DNA of 64,000 nt, from NCBI GenBank assembly GCA_016704565.1, contig JADIZV010000002.1:744001-808000 (forward strand), in the 5' to 3' direction. The stretch is from Candidatus Phosphoribacter baldrii. GTDB taxonomy: Bacteria > Actinomycetota > Actinomycetes > Actinomycetales > Dermatophilaceae. The position numbers were made by a program, and so were the translations under genes. The notes beneath the pieces were generated by a model. The model did not search any database. It was not told where the DNA came from and worked only from the letters and a program-made list of their open reading frames with translations. Of this stretch, positions 16,194 through 25,907 are shown piece by piece (the first letter of the stretch is position 1; every line of letters starts with the position of its first letter).

Positions 16194-17795
16194 GTGAACA
16201 CGCAGCAGTCGGCACCCGTCATCCCCGGGGTGGTCCTCGACCAGGTCATCGGCCATGGTGCGACGAGCGTTGTCTGGTCCGGCGTGCGCGTCGAGACCGG
16301 GTTGCCGATCGCGGTCAAGGTCACCGCCCCCGACCGCCTCCATGTGGGGCAACTCATGGAACTCGCAGCCCGTGAGACGGCCATCCTGGCCAAGGTCGAC
16401 CACCCGCACATCGTTCGACTCCACGAGGCTCATCCGTTGTCTGATGGGTCGGTGGCCGTGCTGCTGGATCTTGCCGTCGGTGGCAGTCTCACCGAGTTGG
16501 TCGCCGCTCGGGGACGCCTCGAGCCAGGTGAGGTCTCCACGATCTGCACACCGATCGCAGAGGCGTTGGCCGCCCTGCACGCAGCTGGCGTCGTGCATGG
16601 TGACCTCGCACCCGGCAACATTCTGTTCACCGCCGACGGGAGGCCACTGCTGAGTGATTTCGAGGCGGCGCGGCTGGTGGGGGAGAGCCACCCACCGCAG
16701 GTGTCAGGCACCCGCGGTTTCGTCGCTCCAGAGGTGGGCGGAGGGGATGTGCCCTCCGAGGCCAGTGACGTGTTCGGGGTGGGCGCGCTCGCCTGGTTTG
16801 CGTTGACCGGCCGGTCGTGGGCCGGGGGCCCTGTGTCGGGTCTGGCCTGTGGTGGTGCCCCGAGTCTCGCCGAAGGGCTCCATCTGCTCGGACCGGGCTT
16901 CGGACCGGCGGTGGCTGCCATGCTGGCCGACGCCCCGACGGACCGGCCGAGTGCTCACGAGGCGGCCATCCTGGCCTATCACGCGTCGACGCCGATCCCC
17001 GTCCGGCTTGGGTCCCGTGAGGCGCTGACCGCCGACCCCGATGTCGTTCTCACCCAACGGCTGCGCGAACGTGGCGGTGTCGGTGAGGTGTCGATCCAGG
17101 CGGGGACGGCGTCGCAGACAGTGACGGAACGGCAGCGGCGGACGGCCTGGCGCGGGGACGGCATACGCCTTGCCTGGGGTCGTCGCGCGAAGGTGGCGGC
17201 TGCCGGAGCGTTGTCTCTGCTGGCGGTGGGCCTGCTGGCAGGTGTCGTCGTGCGGCTGACGCCAGCGGCGGCCGCCGAATCGACGCAGCCCACCGGGCAG
17301 CCCACCGCGCAGCCCACCGTCCAGCCCACGATGGTGACTGGACCGACCCGCGCGGCTACGAACGCGGCTGCCAGCGCGACTGCACTCGGGCGGTCGACCG
17401 CCGATCCGGTCTCATCGGCGGGCTCCGAGATCTCCCGGGTATTCGTCGATCTGGTCAATGCGCGCGCCCGCGCCCTGATGGACCGCTCGACTGCGGCGCT
17501 CGTCGCCGCCGATGCTCCGGGCTCCAAACAACGGGCCACCGACGTGTCGATCATCCAAGCGCTGCTCAGCGCGGACGAGCGCTACGTCGGGCTGAGCTTC
17601 ACCGTCGCCACCGTGGAGGGGGTGAGCCTTGACGGGGCCACCGCTGTGGTTCGAGCTGTTGTGGGGCGCAGCGCCTACCGGGTCATCGGCCCCGGTGGCC
17701 ACGACCAGCACGTCCCAGCCGATCCGGGTGCTGTGTTGGTCTACTCCCTCGTGCAGGTGGACGGCGCCTGGCGGCTTGCCGACGTGAGCCGCTGA
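16194..17795 (+). CDS. membrane-anchored protein kinase-like protein with altered catalytic motifs
   Basis: A 533-residue protein starting at GTG. Residues of about 10-270 are a Hanks-type kinase fold: glycine loop GHGATSVVW, Lys42 in AVKV, and the catalytic loop HGDLAPGN at 135-142. The usual HRD is HGD and the usual DFG is DFE (155-157), so magnesium handling and regulation are probably altered; the catalytic Asp137 remains. A transmembrane helix follows at about 375-395, then a Pro/Thr-rich linker and an external domain of about 130 residues related in layout to stress-type NTF2 domains. It may be a pseudokinase sensor. Confidence 0.78.
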   Translation: MNTQQSAPVIPGVVLDQVIGHGATSVVWSGVRVETGLPIAVKVTAPDRLHVGQLMELAARETAILAKVDHPHIVRLHEAHPLSDGSVAVLLDLAVGGSLTELVAARGRLEPGEVSTICTPIAEALAALHAAGVVHGDLAPGNILFTADGRPLLSDFEAARLVGESHPPQVSGTRGFVAPEVGGGDVPSEASDVFGVGALAWFALTGRSWAGGPVSGLACGGAPSLAEGLHLLGPGFGPAVAAMLADAPTDRPSAHEAAILAYHASTPIPVRLGSREALTADPDVVLTQRLRERGGVGEVSIQAGTASQTVTERQRRTAWRGDGIRLAWGRRAKVAAAGALSLLAVGLLAGVVVRLTPAAAAESTQPTGQPTAQPTVQPTMVTGPTRAATNAAASATALGRSTADPVSSAGSEISRVFVDLVNARARALMDRSTAALVAADAPGSKQRATDVSIIQALLSADERYVGLSFTVATVEGVSLDGATAVVRAVVGRSAYRVIGPGGHDQHVPADPGAVLVYSLVQVDGAWRLADVSR

Positions 17796-17844
17796 CGCTC
17801 CCCAGTGAGGCGGGGGCGGCGCCGATCGTCCTGGCAGGGGACTC

Positions 17845-18741
17845 CTAGCGCGTCAGCCACGCCGCCGCGTCGACGAGAGTCGAGTGCTCGAAGGTGAAAC
17901 CGCTCCCCGTGAGCACGAACGGCATCACCCGTTGCGAGCCGAGGATGTCGTCGGCGAATTCGCCTAAGGCCACGCGCAGGGCGATCGCAGGAGCTGGCAG
18001 GACCGCCGGGCGATGCAGCGCGCGCCCGATCTCGCGTGCGACGACCCGTTGCGGGCGGGGGTCAGGGCCGACGATGTTCACCGCGCCAACCACGTCGGGG
18101 CGATCGATCAGATGGCCCAGGGCACGGACGCTGTCGGTGAGCGTGATCCATGACCAATACTGGCGGCCATCGCCCATCGGGCCACCCAGCCCCAGCCGCC
18201 CGAGCCGCAACACCTTCGCGAATGCGCCTCCCTTCGGACCCATCACGAGCCCGTGCCGGGCGAACGCCACCGGCGCACCGGCCGCGTGGGCTGCTTCGGC
18301 GGCCCCCTCCCAGGCTCGGACCACCTCAGCGAGGAAGCCAGTGCCTGGATCGCTTCGCTCAGTGAGGATTTCCTCGTCGCGATCGCCGTAGTAGCCGATC
18401 GCCGACCCACACACAAACCGGATTGGGCGTCCGGTGCGGGCGATCGCCTCGGCCACCGCGCGAGTCCCTTCGACGCGTGAGCGCAGGACGAGGTCCTTGT
18501 ATGCCGGCGTCCACCGGTGATCGCCGACCCCCGCCGCAGCGAGGTGGACCACGGCGTCGACGTCCTCAAGCACCGTCGGGTCCACGCCGCCGGGCGCGGG
18601 GGCCCACAAGCGTTCCAGGGGTCTCGTGGGCGCCCGACGCACCAGCCGGATCACCTCGTCCCCACGGTCGGTGAGGTATGCCGCGAGGGCGCCGCCGATG
18701 AAGCCCGAGGCTCCGGTGACGGCAACCCTGCGACCGGTCAT
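17845..18741 (-). CDS. TIGR01777-family epimerase-like protein
   Basis: A 298-residue NAD-dependent epimerase/dehydratase-family protein starting MTGRRVAVTGASGFIGGALAAYL. It carries the Rossmann glycines, the family motif GSAIGYYGD and the C-terminal DUF1731-type segment LGEFADDILGSQRVMPFVL. The orthologue Rv2216 lies between dlaT and lipB in M. tuberculosis; here it follows the E2 gene with a ten-base gap on the same strand. Function unknown; related to cell-division-inhibitor-like annotations that lack support. Confidence 0.88.
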   Translation of the reverse strand: MTGRRVAVTGASGFIGGALAAYLTDRGDEVIRLVRRAPTRPLERLWAPAPGGVDPTVLEDVDAVVHLAAAGVGDHRWTPAYKDLVLRSRVEGTRAVAEAIARTGRPIRFVCGSAIGYYGDRDEEILTERSDPGTGFLAEVVRAWEGAAEAAHAAGAPVAFARHGLVMGPKGGAFAKVLRLGRLGLGGPMGDGRQYWSWITLTDSVRALGHLIDRPDVVGAVNIVGPDPRPQRVVAREIGRALHRPAVLPAPAIALRVALGEFADDILGSQRVMPFVLTGSGFTFEHSTLVDAAAWLTR

Positions 18742-18751
18742 CCCGCGGTGC

Positions 18752-20614
18752 CTAGAGGCCGAGGTCGGGCTCGAAGTTGCCCTCTTCCAGGCGGTGCTTC
18801 ATCGTCTCCAGGAAGCGGGCGGCGTCGGCGCCATCAACAATCCGGTGATCGTAGGACAGGGCGAGATACATCATCGACCGGATGGCGATCGTCTCGCCGC
18901 CCTCGTCGTCGTTGATGACGACGGGACGCTTCACGATTGCGCCGGTGCCGAGGATGGCCACCTGAGGCTGGTTGATGATCGGGGTGTCGAACAGCGCGCC
19001 GCGACTGCCGGTGTTGGTGATGGTGAACGTGCCACCGGCCAGGTCGTCGGGCGTGATCTTGTTCGTGCGGGTGCGCTCGGCGACGTCGGCGATAGCGCGG
19101 GCGAGCCCGGCGATGTTGAGGTCACCGGCGTTCTTGACCACGGGCACGATGAGGCCGCGTTCGGTGTCGACCGCGATCGACAGGTGTTCCTGCCCGTGGT
19201 AGACGACCTCGTCACCGTTGATGCTCGCGTTGACCATCGGGTGAACCTTGAGCGCTTCGACAGCGGCCAGGGCGAGGAAAGGCAGGTAGGACAGGCTGGT
19301 GCCCTCTCGGGCCTGGAAGTCGGCCTTGGACCGAGCACGTAGTCGAGCCACGCGGGTCAAGTCGACCTCGATGACTGTGGTCAACTGGGCCGAGACCTGC
19401 AGCGATTCGACCATTCGCGAGGCGATGACCCGACGCAGCCGGGACATCTTCTCGGTCGTGCCACGCTTGGTGGAGGGCTGGATGGCTGGGCGGGTCGAGG
19501 TGCCAGAGGCAGCGGGCGCCGATGCCGCGGCCGGAACGGTCGACGCAGGAGATGCTGCGACCGGGGCAGGAGATGCTGCGACCGGGGCCGGGGCGGCAGC
19601 GGCAGCAGCGGCCGCCGCCCGAGCGGCCTCGGCCGCGTCGAGGACGTCCTGCTTGCGGATCCGGCCGCCGACGCCGGTGCCGGTCAGCCTGCTCAGGTCG
19701 ATCTTGTGCAGAGCTGCCAACTTGCGCACCAGTGGCGTGACGTAGGTGGAGCCGTCGGCGTCGGCGTCCTCACCCTCCGAGGAATCCGCCCCGGCGGGCG
19801 CCGTCGGCGCGCTCGCCAGCGGGGCAGGCGCAGGGGCGGGCGCAGGGGCGGGCGCTGGGGCAGCAGGGGCCGGAGCAGCAGGGGCCGGAGCAGCAGGGGC
19901 CGGAGCCGGTGCCGGTGCGGGCGCGGCAACCGGTGCCGCGGCCGGTGCGGACGCGGCGGCGGAACCACCGATGACCGCCAACGCGGCGCCGACGGCGGCG
20001 ACCTCGTCTTCGCGCACGAGGATTTGGCTCAGCACACCGGCATACGGGCTGGGGATCTCGGTGTCCACCTTGTCGGTGGAGACCTCCAAGAGAGGCTCGT
20101 CGACGGCGACGTGGTCGCCTTCCTTCTTGAGCCAGCGAGTGACGGTGCCTTCGGTGACCGACTCGCCGAGCGCCGGCATGACGACCGACTGACCGCCGCT
20201 TGGGGCGTCGGTCACGGCAGCTGAGGCAACGGGGGCGGGCGCGCTCTCGACGACGGGCGCGCTCTCGGCGACCGGCTCGGGCTCGGCGACCGGCTCAGGC
20301 CTGGACTCGGTCTCGGGCTCGCCATCGGCAATCGCGGCCGGCGCCGCGGGGGCAGCACCCGCACCGGACCCGTCGCCGATCACGGCCAGGTCGGCTCCGA
20401 CCGCAGCGGTCTCGTCCTCGGCGACGAGGATCGCCTCCAAGACACCGGCGAACGGCGAGGGGATCTCGGTGTCGACCTTGTCGGTCGACACCTCGACGAG
20501 CGGCTCGTCGACGGCGACCGCGTCACCGACCTTCTTCAGCCATCGGGTGACCGTCCCCTCGGTGACGGACTCACCCAGGGCCGGCATGGTCACGCGATTG
20601 GACATCTGCGTCAT
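18752..20614 (-). CDS. sucB: 2-oxo acid dehydrogenase E2 component with two lipoyl domains
   Basis: A dihydrolipoamide acyltransferase of up to 620 residues. Two lipoyl domains (about 5-80 and 145-220) each have the lipoylated lysine in DKVDTEI. Pro/Ala-rich linkers separate them and the subunit-binding domain ([20 protein letters not shown]). The catalytic domain ends with [14 protein letters not shown], holding the active His and Asp. The first ATG abuts GAGGAG, so the start is more likely the next ATG at 20605 ([10 protein letters not shown]). In related species this protein serves pyruvate or branched-chain complexes as well as 2-oxoglutarate, so the symbol is conventional. It follows lpd on the same strand. 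Confidence 0.93.
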   Translation of the reverse strand: MTQMSNRVTMPALGESVTEGTVTRWLKKVGDAVAVDEPLVEVSTDKVDTEIPSPFAGVLEAILVAEDETAAVGADLAVIGDGSGAGAAPAAPAAIADGEPETESRPEPVAEPEPVAESAPVVESAPAPVASAAVTDAPSGGQSVVMPALGESVTEGTVTRWLKKEGDHVAVDEPLLEVSTDKVDTEIPSPYAGVLSQILVREDEVAAVGAALAVIGGSAAASAPAAAPVAAPAPAPAPAPAAPAPAAPAPAAPAPAPAPAPAPAPLASAPTAPAGADSSEGEDADADGSTYVTPLVRKLAALHKIDLSRLTGTGVGGRIRKQDVLDAAEAARAAAAAAAAAPAPVAASPAPVAASPASTVPAAASAPAASGTSTRPAIQPSTKRGTTEKMSRLRRVIASRMVESLQVSAQLTTVIEVDLTRVARLRARSKADFQAREGTSLSYLPFLALAAVEALKVHPMVNASINGDEVVYHGQEHLSIAVDTERGLIVPVVKNAGDLNIAGLARAIADVAERTRTNKITPDDLAGGTFTITNTGSRGALFDTPIINQPQVAILGTGAIVKRPVVINDDEGGETIAIRSMMYLALSYDHRIVDGADAARFLETMKHRLEEGNFEPDLGL

Positions 20615-20707
20615 CTCCTCGTCGATGGTGCTCGGTGCTCGTGCTGCCTTCGGGCCTTGCGGGGTGTTGCTGGTTGCTCTAGCGGTTCTGGGGCACCTGG
20701 AGTCGGC

Positions 20708-22087
20708 TCAGGCGTGGGCGTGCAACGGCTTGCCCGCCAGCGCCAGGTGAGCCTCGCCGAGAGCCTCGTTCTGGGTCGGGTGAGCGTGCAGGAGCGGGGC
20801 CACGTCCTCGGGCATGGCGTCCCAGCCGACGACGAGTTGGGCCTCGCCGATCTGCTCACCCATCCGTGCACCGATCATATGGATACCCACGACCGGCCCG
20901 TCGACCGCTCTCACCACGGTGACGAATCCGGCCGTCCCGAGGATCTGCGACTTGCCGTTGCCCCCGAGGTTGTATTCGTAGCTGCGGACCTCCCCGTATG
21001 CCGCGCGGGCCGCGGCTTCGGTGAGCCCGACGCTGGCGATCTCGGGGTCGCAATAGGTCACCTTGGGGATGTTTCGGTCTAGCACCGGCTCGGGTGCCAA
21101 TCCCGCGATCTCCTCGGCGACGAAGATGCCGTGGGCGAAGCCGCGGTGCGCCAGCTGAAGACCCGGGACGAGGTCGCCGACGGCATACACCCCGGGGACG
21201 TTCGTCCGACGGCGGTCGTCGGTGGGCACGAAGCCGCGGTCAGTCACCACCCCGGCCGACTCGAAGCCCATGCCCTCGGACACCGGTCCGCGACCGACGG
21301 CGACGAGGAGGAACTCGGCCGACAGCGTCGACCCGTCCTCGAGGCTGACGGTGACCCCGGACTCGTCCTGGGTGACGCCCGCGAACCGAGCACCCGTGCG
21401 GCTGACGATCCCGCGCTTGCGGAAGGCGCGCTCCAGGGCCTTGGAGATGCTTTCCTCTTCGGCGGGGACCAGCCTCGGCAGGGCCTCGACGATCGTGACG
21501 CTCGCCCCGAAAGACCTGAAGACCGAGGCGAACTCAACCCCGATCACCCCGCCGCCAAGGACAATGACCGAGCCAGGCACAACGTCCAGGGTCAGCGCCT
21601 CGTCACTGGTGAGCACCCGCCCGCCGATCTCCAGCCCAGGCAGCGAGCGGGCCCGCGAGCCCGTGGCCAGGACGAGGTTGCGTCCCGTCAGGGTCGTGTC
21701 CCCGAGCCGGATCGTCGTCGGCGAGGTCACCTCGCCTACGCCGGGGAAATAGTCGATCGTCGCGGCGGAGACCAGTCCTTGCAGCCCCTTGTGCAGCCGG
21801 CTCACCACGCCCTGTTGGTAGCGCAACACCGCTGGCATGTCGATCGACGCGACGCTGGAGTTGACCCCGAACCGGGCCCCGTCGCGCGCCGTGTCGGCCA
21901 CCTCGGCCGCATGCAGCAGGGCCTTGGTAGGGATGCAACCGCGGTGCAGACACGTGCCGCCGAGCTTGTCGCGCTCGATCAACGCCACCCGAAGCCCGAG
22001 CTGGGCCGAGCGTAAGGCGCATGCGTAGCCGCCGCTGCCGCCGCCGAGAACGAGGACGTCATAACCATCGGGCACGTCGGCCGGCAT
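20708..22087 (-). CDS. lpdA: dihydrolipoyl dehydrogenase (E3), copy 1
   Basis: A 459-residue flavoprotein that reoxidises dihydrolipoyl groups of 2-oxo acid dehydrogenase complexes. The FAD motif is GGGSGGYACALRSAQ, the redox disulfide is Cys46-Cys51 in GGTCLHRGCIPTK, and the C-terminal HAHPTQNEALGEAHL carries the catalytic His-Glu pair. It precedes the E2 gene by 93 bases on the same strand, so it is the complex-associated copy. A second E3 gene is at 57.7 kb. Confidence 0.95.
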   Translation of the reverse strand: MPADVPDGYDVLVLGGGSGGYACALRSAQLGLRVALIERDKLGGTCLHRGCIPTKALLHAAEVADTARDGARFGVNSSVASIDMPAVLRYQQGVVSRLHKGLQGLVSAATIDYFPGVGEVTSPTTIRLGDTTLTGRNLVLATGSRARSLPGLEIGGRVLTSDEALTLDVVPGSVIVLGGGVIGVEFASVFRSFGASVTIVEALPRLVPAEEESISKALERAFRKRGIVSRTGARFAGVTQDESGVTVSLEDGSTLSAEFLLVAVGRGPVSEGMGFESAGVVTDRGFVPTDDRRRTNVPGVYAVGDLVPGLQLAHRGFAHGIFVAEEIAGLAPEPVLDRNIPKVTYCDPEIASVGLTEAAARAAYGEVRSYEYNLGGNGKSQILGTAGFVTVVRAVDGPVVGIHMIGARMGEQIGEAQLVVGWDAMPEDVAPLLHAHPTQNEALGEAHLALAGKPLHAHA

Positions 22088-22183
22088 GTGGGCTCCTGTC
22101 GGTGTCGTGGGTCACCCCGCATCTTGTCACTTCAGACGACCGTTGGGGCGCAACGGCGCTGACCCCTGCTGCCCGAGCGTGGC

Positions 22184-23308
22184 TTAGCCCGCGGCGAAGT
22201 CGCGCAGCATCTCGCAGCCCGGGCCGAAGGCGGGCAGGAGGTCTCGGCGCGCGTTGTCGAACCAGGCGACCTTGCTGCCGTTGTCGGTCAGCTTGGCCGT
22301 TGGCAGCTTCTTGCGGGCCGGTTCGTCAGCGGGGTAGGTACACCACATCGCGAACGATTCGGCGAAATCCTCAAGCGGGTGCCACGCGGCATACGAGGTG
22401 ACGAACGAGTCCTTGTGGTCGTCGTAGAGGTCCCGGTATGCCGTGCGCCGCGCCTTCTCGGTCGACTTGGCGTTGGCCTCGTCCCAGGCGTCCCACAGGT
22501 CGTCGTCCCACGTGTTGAGTAGGTAGCGCTGCAGGAACGAATCCCGCAGGAGACACCCGGTGCCCGTGTGCCATGTGGCGCACACGTCAGCGCCGATCCC
22601 GCCGAGCATCTGCTCTTTGTTGAGGCTGGCGATATGGGCCAACTCGTGTGCCACCAGCCAGGCCAGCTCGCCGCGGTCCAGCCCGTTCGGCGCGAACGAC
22701 AGCCGCCAGCGGTCGTCGTCGAACGTGTCGGGAGCGATCTCCTTGGGTGCCGATTCGCCTTCGATGACGAAGTCGCCGGCATCCGGATCGGGGTCGGCAT
22801 CGAAGATGAGCAACTCCTCCAAATGCCCGAGCAAGGTCGGCGCGGTAGTTCGCACGAGGGTCCAAAGCTGTTCGTCGCACGGGCGCGGTGCGCCAAGACC
22901 GTCGATGGGGACGAGCGCGCCAGTGGACACGGCATACAGGCGTTGCAGTTCGGCCTTGTCGCCCAGCGCGGTGATGTCGTCGCCAAAGGGGTCGCTGGCC
23001 GGGAAGCGGGCGCCAGTCGCCGGGTTGTCGCGGCGCAGGCAGGCCCGGTCGTATGCCGGCACTGCGGGCACCCCGGTCGGCACCGCCGCCGGAGTGGGGG
23101 AGGCCGTGGCGGGAGCGCGGTTCGTCGAACCCGCCGAAGGCGCTGCGGGGAGGGTGGGTGTCGGCGTCCGGCTGGCAGTCGTGCCACCCCGGGCCAGCAG
23201 GACGGGAACGAGGAGGGCATGGACGCCGATGCTGACGACGCTGAGCAGGATGACGCCGGCGATGGCGACACCGGCCCATCGTCCTTGGGAGGTTCCCCGA
23301 GTGCTCAC
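22184..23308 (-). CDS. membrane-anchored putative zinc metalloprotease
   Basis: A 374-residue protein with a single N-terminal transmembrane helix (about residues 11-38), a Pro/Thr/Ala-rich linker to about 85, and an external catalytic-like domain. HELAH at 221-225 is a zinc HExxH motif and Glu317 in EDFAESF could be the third ligand, as in gluzincins. Four cysteines in the external part (in ACLRRDN, RPCDEQ, DVCATW and GCLL) could form disulfides. Start is GTG at 23308. No characterised family is recognised. It is divergent from the next gene, with 23 bases between start codons. Confidence 0.7.
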   Translation of the reverse strand: MSTRGTSQGRWAGVAIAGVILLSVVSIGVHALLVPVLLARGGTTASRTPTPTLPAAPSAGSTNRAPATASPTPAAVPTGVPAVPAYDRACLRRDNPATGARFPASDPFGDDITALGDKAELQRLYAVSTGALVPIDGLGAPRPCDEQLWTLVRTTAPTLLGHLEELLIFDADPDPDAGDFVIEGESAPKEIAPDTFDDDRWRLSFAPNGLDRGELAWLVAHELAHIASLNKEQMLGGIGADVCATWHTGTGCLLRDSFLQRYLLNTWDDDLWDAWDEANAKSTEKARRTAYRDLYDDHKDSFVTSYAAWHPLEDFAESFAMWCTYPADEPARKKLPTAKLTDNGSKVAWFDNARRDLLPAFGPGCEMLRDFAAG

Positions 23309-23331
23309 GCGGACAGCATAAGGTTCGGGCT

Positions 23332-23730
23332 ATGGGACTGTTCGGCCGAAAGCGCCGGTCGCAACTGCCTGGCCTGGGCCGATCGGACGGGCCGGCGATG
23401 AGCGTCGACCTCGGGGCGGTGCAGAGCCATTTCGCGCAGTTCACTCAGACCCGCCGAGGCGTGGAGGCATTCCTCGAGCCGGCGACCAACGTCAGCACCC
23501 AGAGCGTCGTCCTCGTCGCCACCGACGGCGAGTGGACCCGACGCGCCGTCGGGTCGCGGGCGGCGGCATACGAGATGGCTGCGGGGCTGGGGATCCCGAT
23601 CTATGACGTCCTGCTCACCGGCTATCCCAGCCGGATGCGCGAATGGAGCTCACGCCAGCGCCAGGACCGGCGCGGCGACACCAGGCCGGGCCTGCGCCCG
23701 GACGACAGACGAGAGGACGATCGAGGATGA
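23332..23730 (+). CDS. conserved actinobacterial hypothetical protein
   Basis: A 132-residue protein starting MGLFGRKRRSQLPGLGR. The core has a strand-rich part, TQSVVLVATDGEWTRRAVGS, and a helix AAAYEMAAGLGIPIYDVLLTGYPSRMREW; the C-terminal tail is very basic and probably disordered. I recognise it only as a type of small protein common in this group. Its stop overlaps the next ATG by four bases (ATGA), so the two genes are coupled. Confidence 0.7.
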   Translation: MGLFGRKRRSQLPGLGRSDGPAMSVDLGAVQSHFAQFTQTRRGVEAFLEPATNVSTQSVVLVATDGEWTRRAVGSRAAAYEMAAGLGIPIYDVLLTGYPSRMREWSSRQRQDRRGDTRPGLRPDDRREDDRG

Positions 23731-23924
23731 GCAAGAACGCCAAGCCTGCGAAGGCCGCCAAGGCTGGCCCGTCGGAGGAGATGAAAGCCAAGTTCCGTGA
23801 AGCCCTGGACCGCAAGCAGGCCCACGCCGGGCGGGAGAGCTCCGGTGAGGGCGAGGGCAAAGTCCACGAGGCCCACGGGCCGGCGGCGGCGCAGCGGATG
23901 TTCCGGCGGAAGTCCGGCGGCTAG
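23727..23924 (+). CDS. DUF5302-family small protein
   Basis: A 65-residue, highly charged protein: a Lys/Ala-rich N terminus, a helix [16 protein letters not shown], and the tail [16 protein letters not shown]. These match the actinobacterial DUF5302 family. Function unknown; size and charge would suit a nucleic-acid- or protein-binding factor. Translationally coupled to the upstream gene. Confidence 0.75.
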   Translation: MSKNAKPAKAAKAGPSEEMKAKFREALDRKQAHAGRESSGEGEGKVHEAHGPAAAQRMFRRKSGG

Positions 23925-24018
23925 GCCTGGCCCACGTCGGAACAGATCTGCCGCAGCTCTGCCGCAGGTCCGACAGAGGTCTGCCCCGGGTTTGACCAAT
24001 CCCATTAGGCTCGGCGCC

Positions 24019-25119
24019 ATGGCCGACCTTGCCCACTCACCGCTGCACGACCGTCACGTCGCCCTGGGCGCCAAGCTCGCCGATTTCGGTGGCTGGGAGA
24101 TGCCGATCGAATACCCCGGTGGCGGTGTCGTGGCCGAGCACACCGCGGTCCGTGAGCGGGTCGGGATCTTCGACGTCAGCCACCTGGGCAAAGCGACGGT
24201 CGCCGGTCCGGGTGCCGCCGACTTCGTCAACGCGTGCTTCACCAACGACCTGGGCAAGATCGGCCCCGGTCAGGCGCAATACACGATGTGCTGCGACGAG
24301 AGCGGCGGGGTCGTCGACGACCTCATCCAATATCTGCGCGCCGACGACGAGGTCTTCCTCATCCCGAACGCCGCCAACACCGCGCAGGTATGCCGTCGCC
24401 TCGTCGCCGCCGCCCCCGCGGGCATCGAGGTGGTCAACCGGCACCGGGAGTATGCCGTCATCGCCGTCCAGGGCCCCCGCTCCGACGAGGTGCTCGACGC
24501 ACTGGGGCTGCCGACCGGGCACGACTACATGCAGTTCCGTGAGGCCGACTGGCAAGGTCGTCAGGTCATCGTCTGCCGGACCGGCTACACAGGTGAGCGC
24601 GGCTATGAGCTCGTGCCCCGGTGGGAGGACGCGACGGCGCTGTGGGACGCCCTCGTCGAGGCGATGCGCCCCTGGGACGGTATGCCGTGTGGCCTGGGTG
24701 CCCGGGACACGCTGCGGACCGAGATGGGTTATCCCCTGCACGGACAGGACCTGTCGCTGGACATCACCCCCGTCATGGCCCGGTCGGGCTGGGCGGTCGG
24801 CTGGTCCAAGCCGGCCTTCTGGGGTCGCGAGGCCCTGCTGGCCGAGAAGGCCGCCCCGACGACCCGGATCTCGCGCGGGCTCGTGGTGACCGGACGCGGC
24901 ATACCGCGGGCGCACTGCCCGGTCACCCTCGAGGGTGAGGTTGTCGGAGAGGTGACGTCGGGGACGTTCTCACCGACCCGCAAGCAGGGCATCGCGCTGG
25001 CGCTGCTGGACCGATCGGTGGCGCTGGACACGGAGGTGCTCATCGACGTGCGCGGCCGCGGCGTGGCGGCGACCGTCGTCAACCCGCCGTTCGTCCAGGT
25101 CCAGACCCGCCAGGACTGA
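24019..25119 (+). CDS. gcvT: glycine cleavage system T protein (aminomethyltransferase)
   Basis: A 366-residue GcvT, which transfers the methylene group from the lipoyl arm of GcvH to tetrahydrofolate and releases ammonia. The folate-binding core is clear: [18 protein letters not shown], the catalytic-Asp segment [19 protein letters not shown] and [17 protein letters not shown]. The ATG at 24019 fits the family N terminus. Four octamer words lie within it in different frames. It is the only glycine-cleavage gene in the window; the lipA/lipB genes nearby would also modify GcvH. Confidence 0.96.
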   Translation: MADLAHSPLHDRHVALGAKLADFGGWEMPIEYPGGGVVAEHTAVRERVGIFDVSHLGKATVAGPGAADFVNACFTNDLGKIGPGQAQYTMCCDESGGVVDDLIQYLRADDEVFLIPNAANTAQVCRRLVAAAPAGIEVVNRHREYAVIAVQGPRSDEVLDALGLPTGHDYMQFREADWQGRQVIVCRTGYTGERGYELVPRWEDATALWDALVEAMRPWDGMPCGLGARDTLRTEMGYPLHGQDLSLDITPVMARSGWAVGWSKPAFWGREALLAEKAAPTTRISRGLVVTGRGIPRAHCPVTLEGEVVGEVTSGTFSPTRKQGIALALLDRSVALDTEVLIDVRGRGVAATVVNPPFVQVQTRQD

Positions 25120-25127
25120 GCAGGCGG

Positions 25128-25907
25128 TCAGTCGAAGCGCGCCACCTCGTCGAAAGCGGCCCGACGCACGGCGCGGCGCAGTGTCGCCAGGATCGGTCGG
25201 CCGGCCACCAGGACCAACGCTGCCGTGAGGACCGCCCTGGGCACGTCCCACCCGAGCGACGTGGCGAGGTAGAACACGCCGTAGTGAACCGCGTTGGCGG
25301 CCGGGGAGTCACCCGGCACGAACCCCGCGCCGGTCGGTGCCGCGCCCGGCGAGAGGAACGGCCAGAACCACAGGTTGAGCAGCGCACCATAGGCAAACCC
25401 GGCACAGGCTCCGTATGCCGCGAGCAGCGCCAGCTCTGCCTTCCCGCGGGCTCGCGGCAGCAAGGCTGCCCCGAGCGCCACCCACCCTGCGCCAAGCATC
25501 TGGAAGGGCAGCCACGGCCCGATCCCGGCGGTGAGGAACGCTCCCGCCAGCATGGCCAGACACCCCATGAGGAATCCCATCGAGCGCCCCAACACCCGGC
25601 CACCGAGGACGAGGATGACGAAGATCGGCTCAAGCCCGGCTGTCCCCGCGGAGAGGACCCGCAGGGCGCCTCCGGCTGCGGCGAGCACTCCGAGGACCGC
25701 CACCGTCTTGGCGTCCAGGCCGTTGGCGGTCACCTCCGCAAGCACGACCAGGGCCAGCAGGCCCAGGAGGGCGGCGAACAGCCAGGGGGCGTTCTGCCCG
25801 TATCCAGCGCTGAAGGACGGCGCTGCGAAGAACGGCCAGAGGTATGCCGCGAGCCCGACGACCGTGGTCAGGGCCAGCGCCGCTGCGGCAGCCGGCCGGA
25901 AGCTCAC
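25128..25907 (-). CDS. ECF transporter substrate-binding (S) component
   Basis: A 259-residue membrane protein with about eight hydrophobic segments, last gene of an ECF-type vitamin uptake operon. Its ATG overlaps the stop of the ATPase gene (ATGA). S components capture the vitamin and dock on the shared T subunit. The cobalamin riboswitch ahead of the operon suggests cobalamin, a precursor such as cobinamide, or cobalt as the substrate. The substrate motif itself is not readable by eye. Confidence 0.78.
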   Translation of the reverse strand: MSFRPAAAAALALTTVVGLAAYLWPFFAAPSFSAGYGQNAPWLFAALLGLLALVVLAEVTANGLDAKTVAVLGVLAAAGGALRVLSAGTAGLEPIFVILVLGGRVLGRSMGFLMGCLAMLAGAFLTAGIGPWLPFQMLGAGWVALGAALLPRARGKAELALLAAYGACAGFAYGALLNLWFWPFLSPGAAPTGAGFVPGDSPAANAVHYGVFYLATSLGWDVPRAVLTAALVLVAGRPILATLRRAVRRAAFDEVARFD

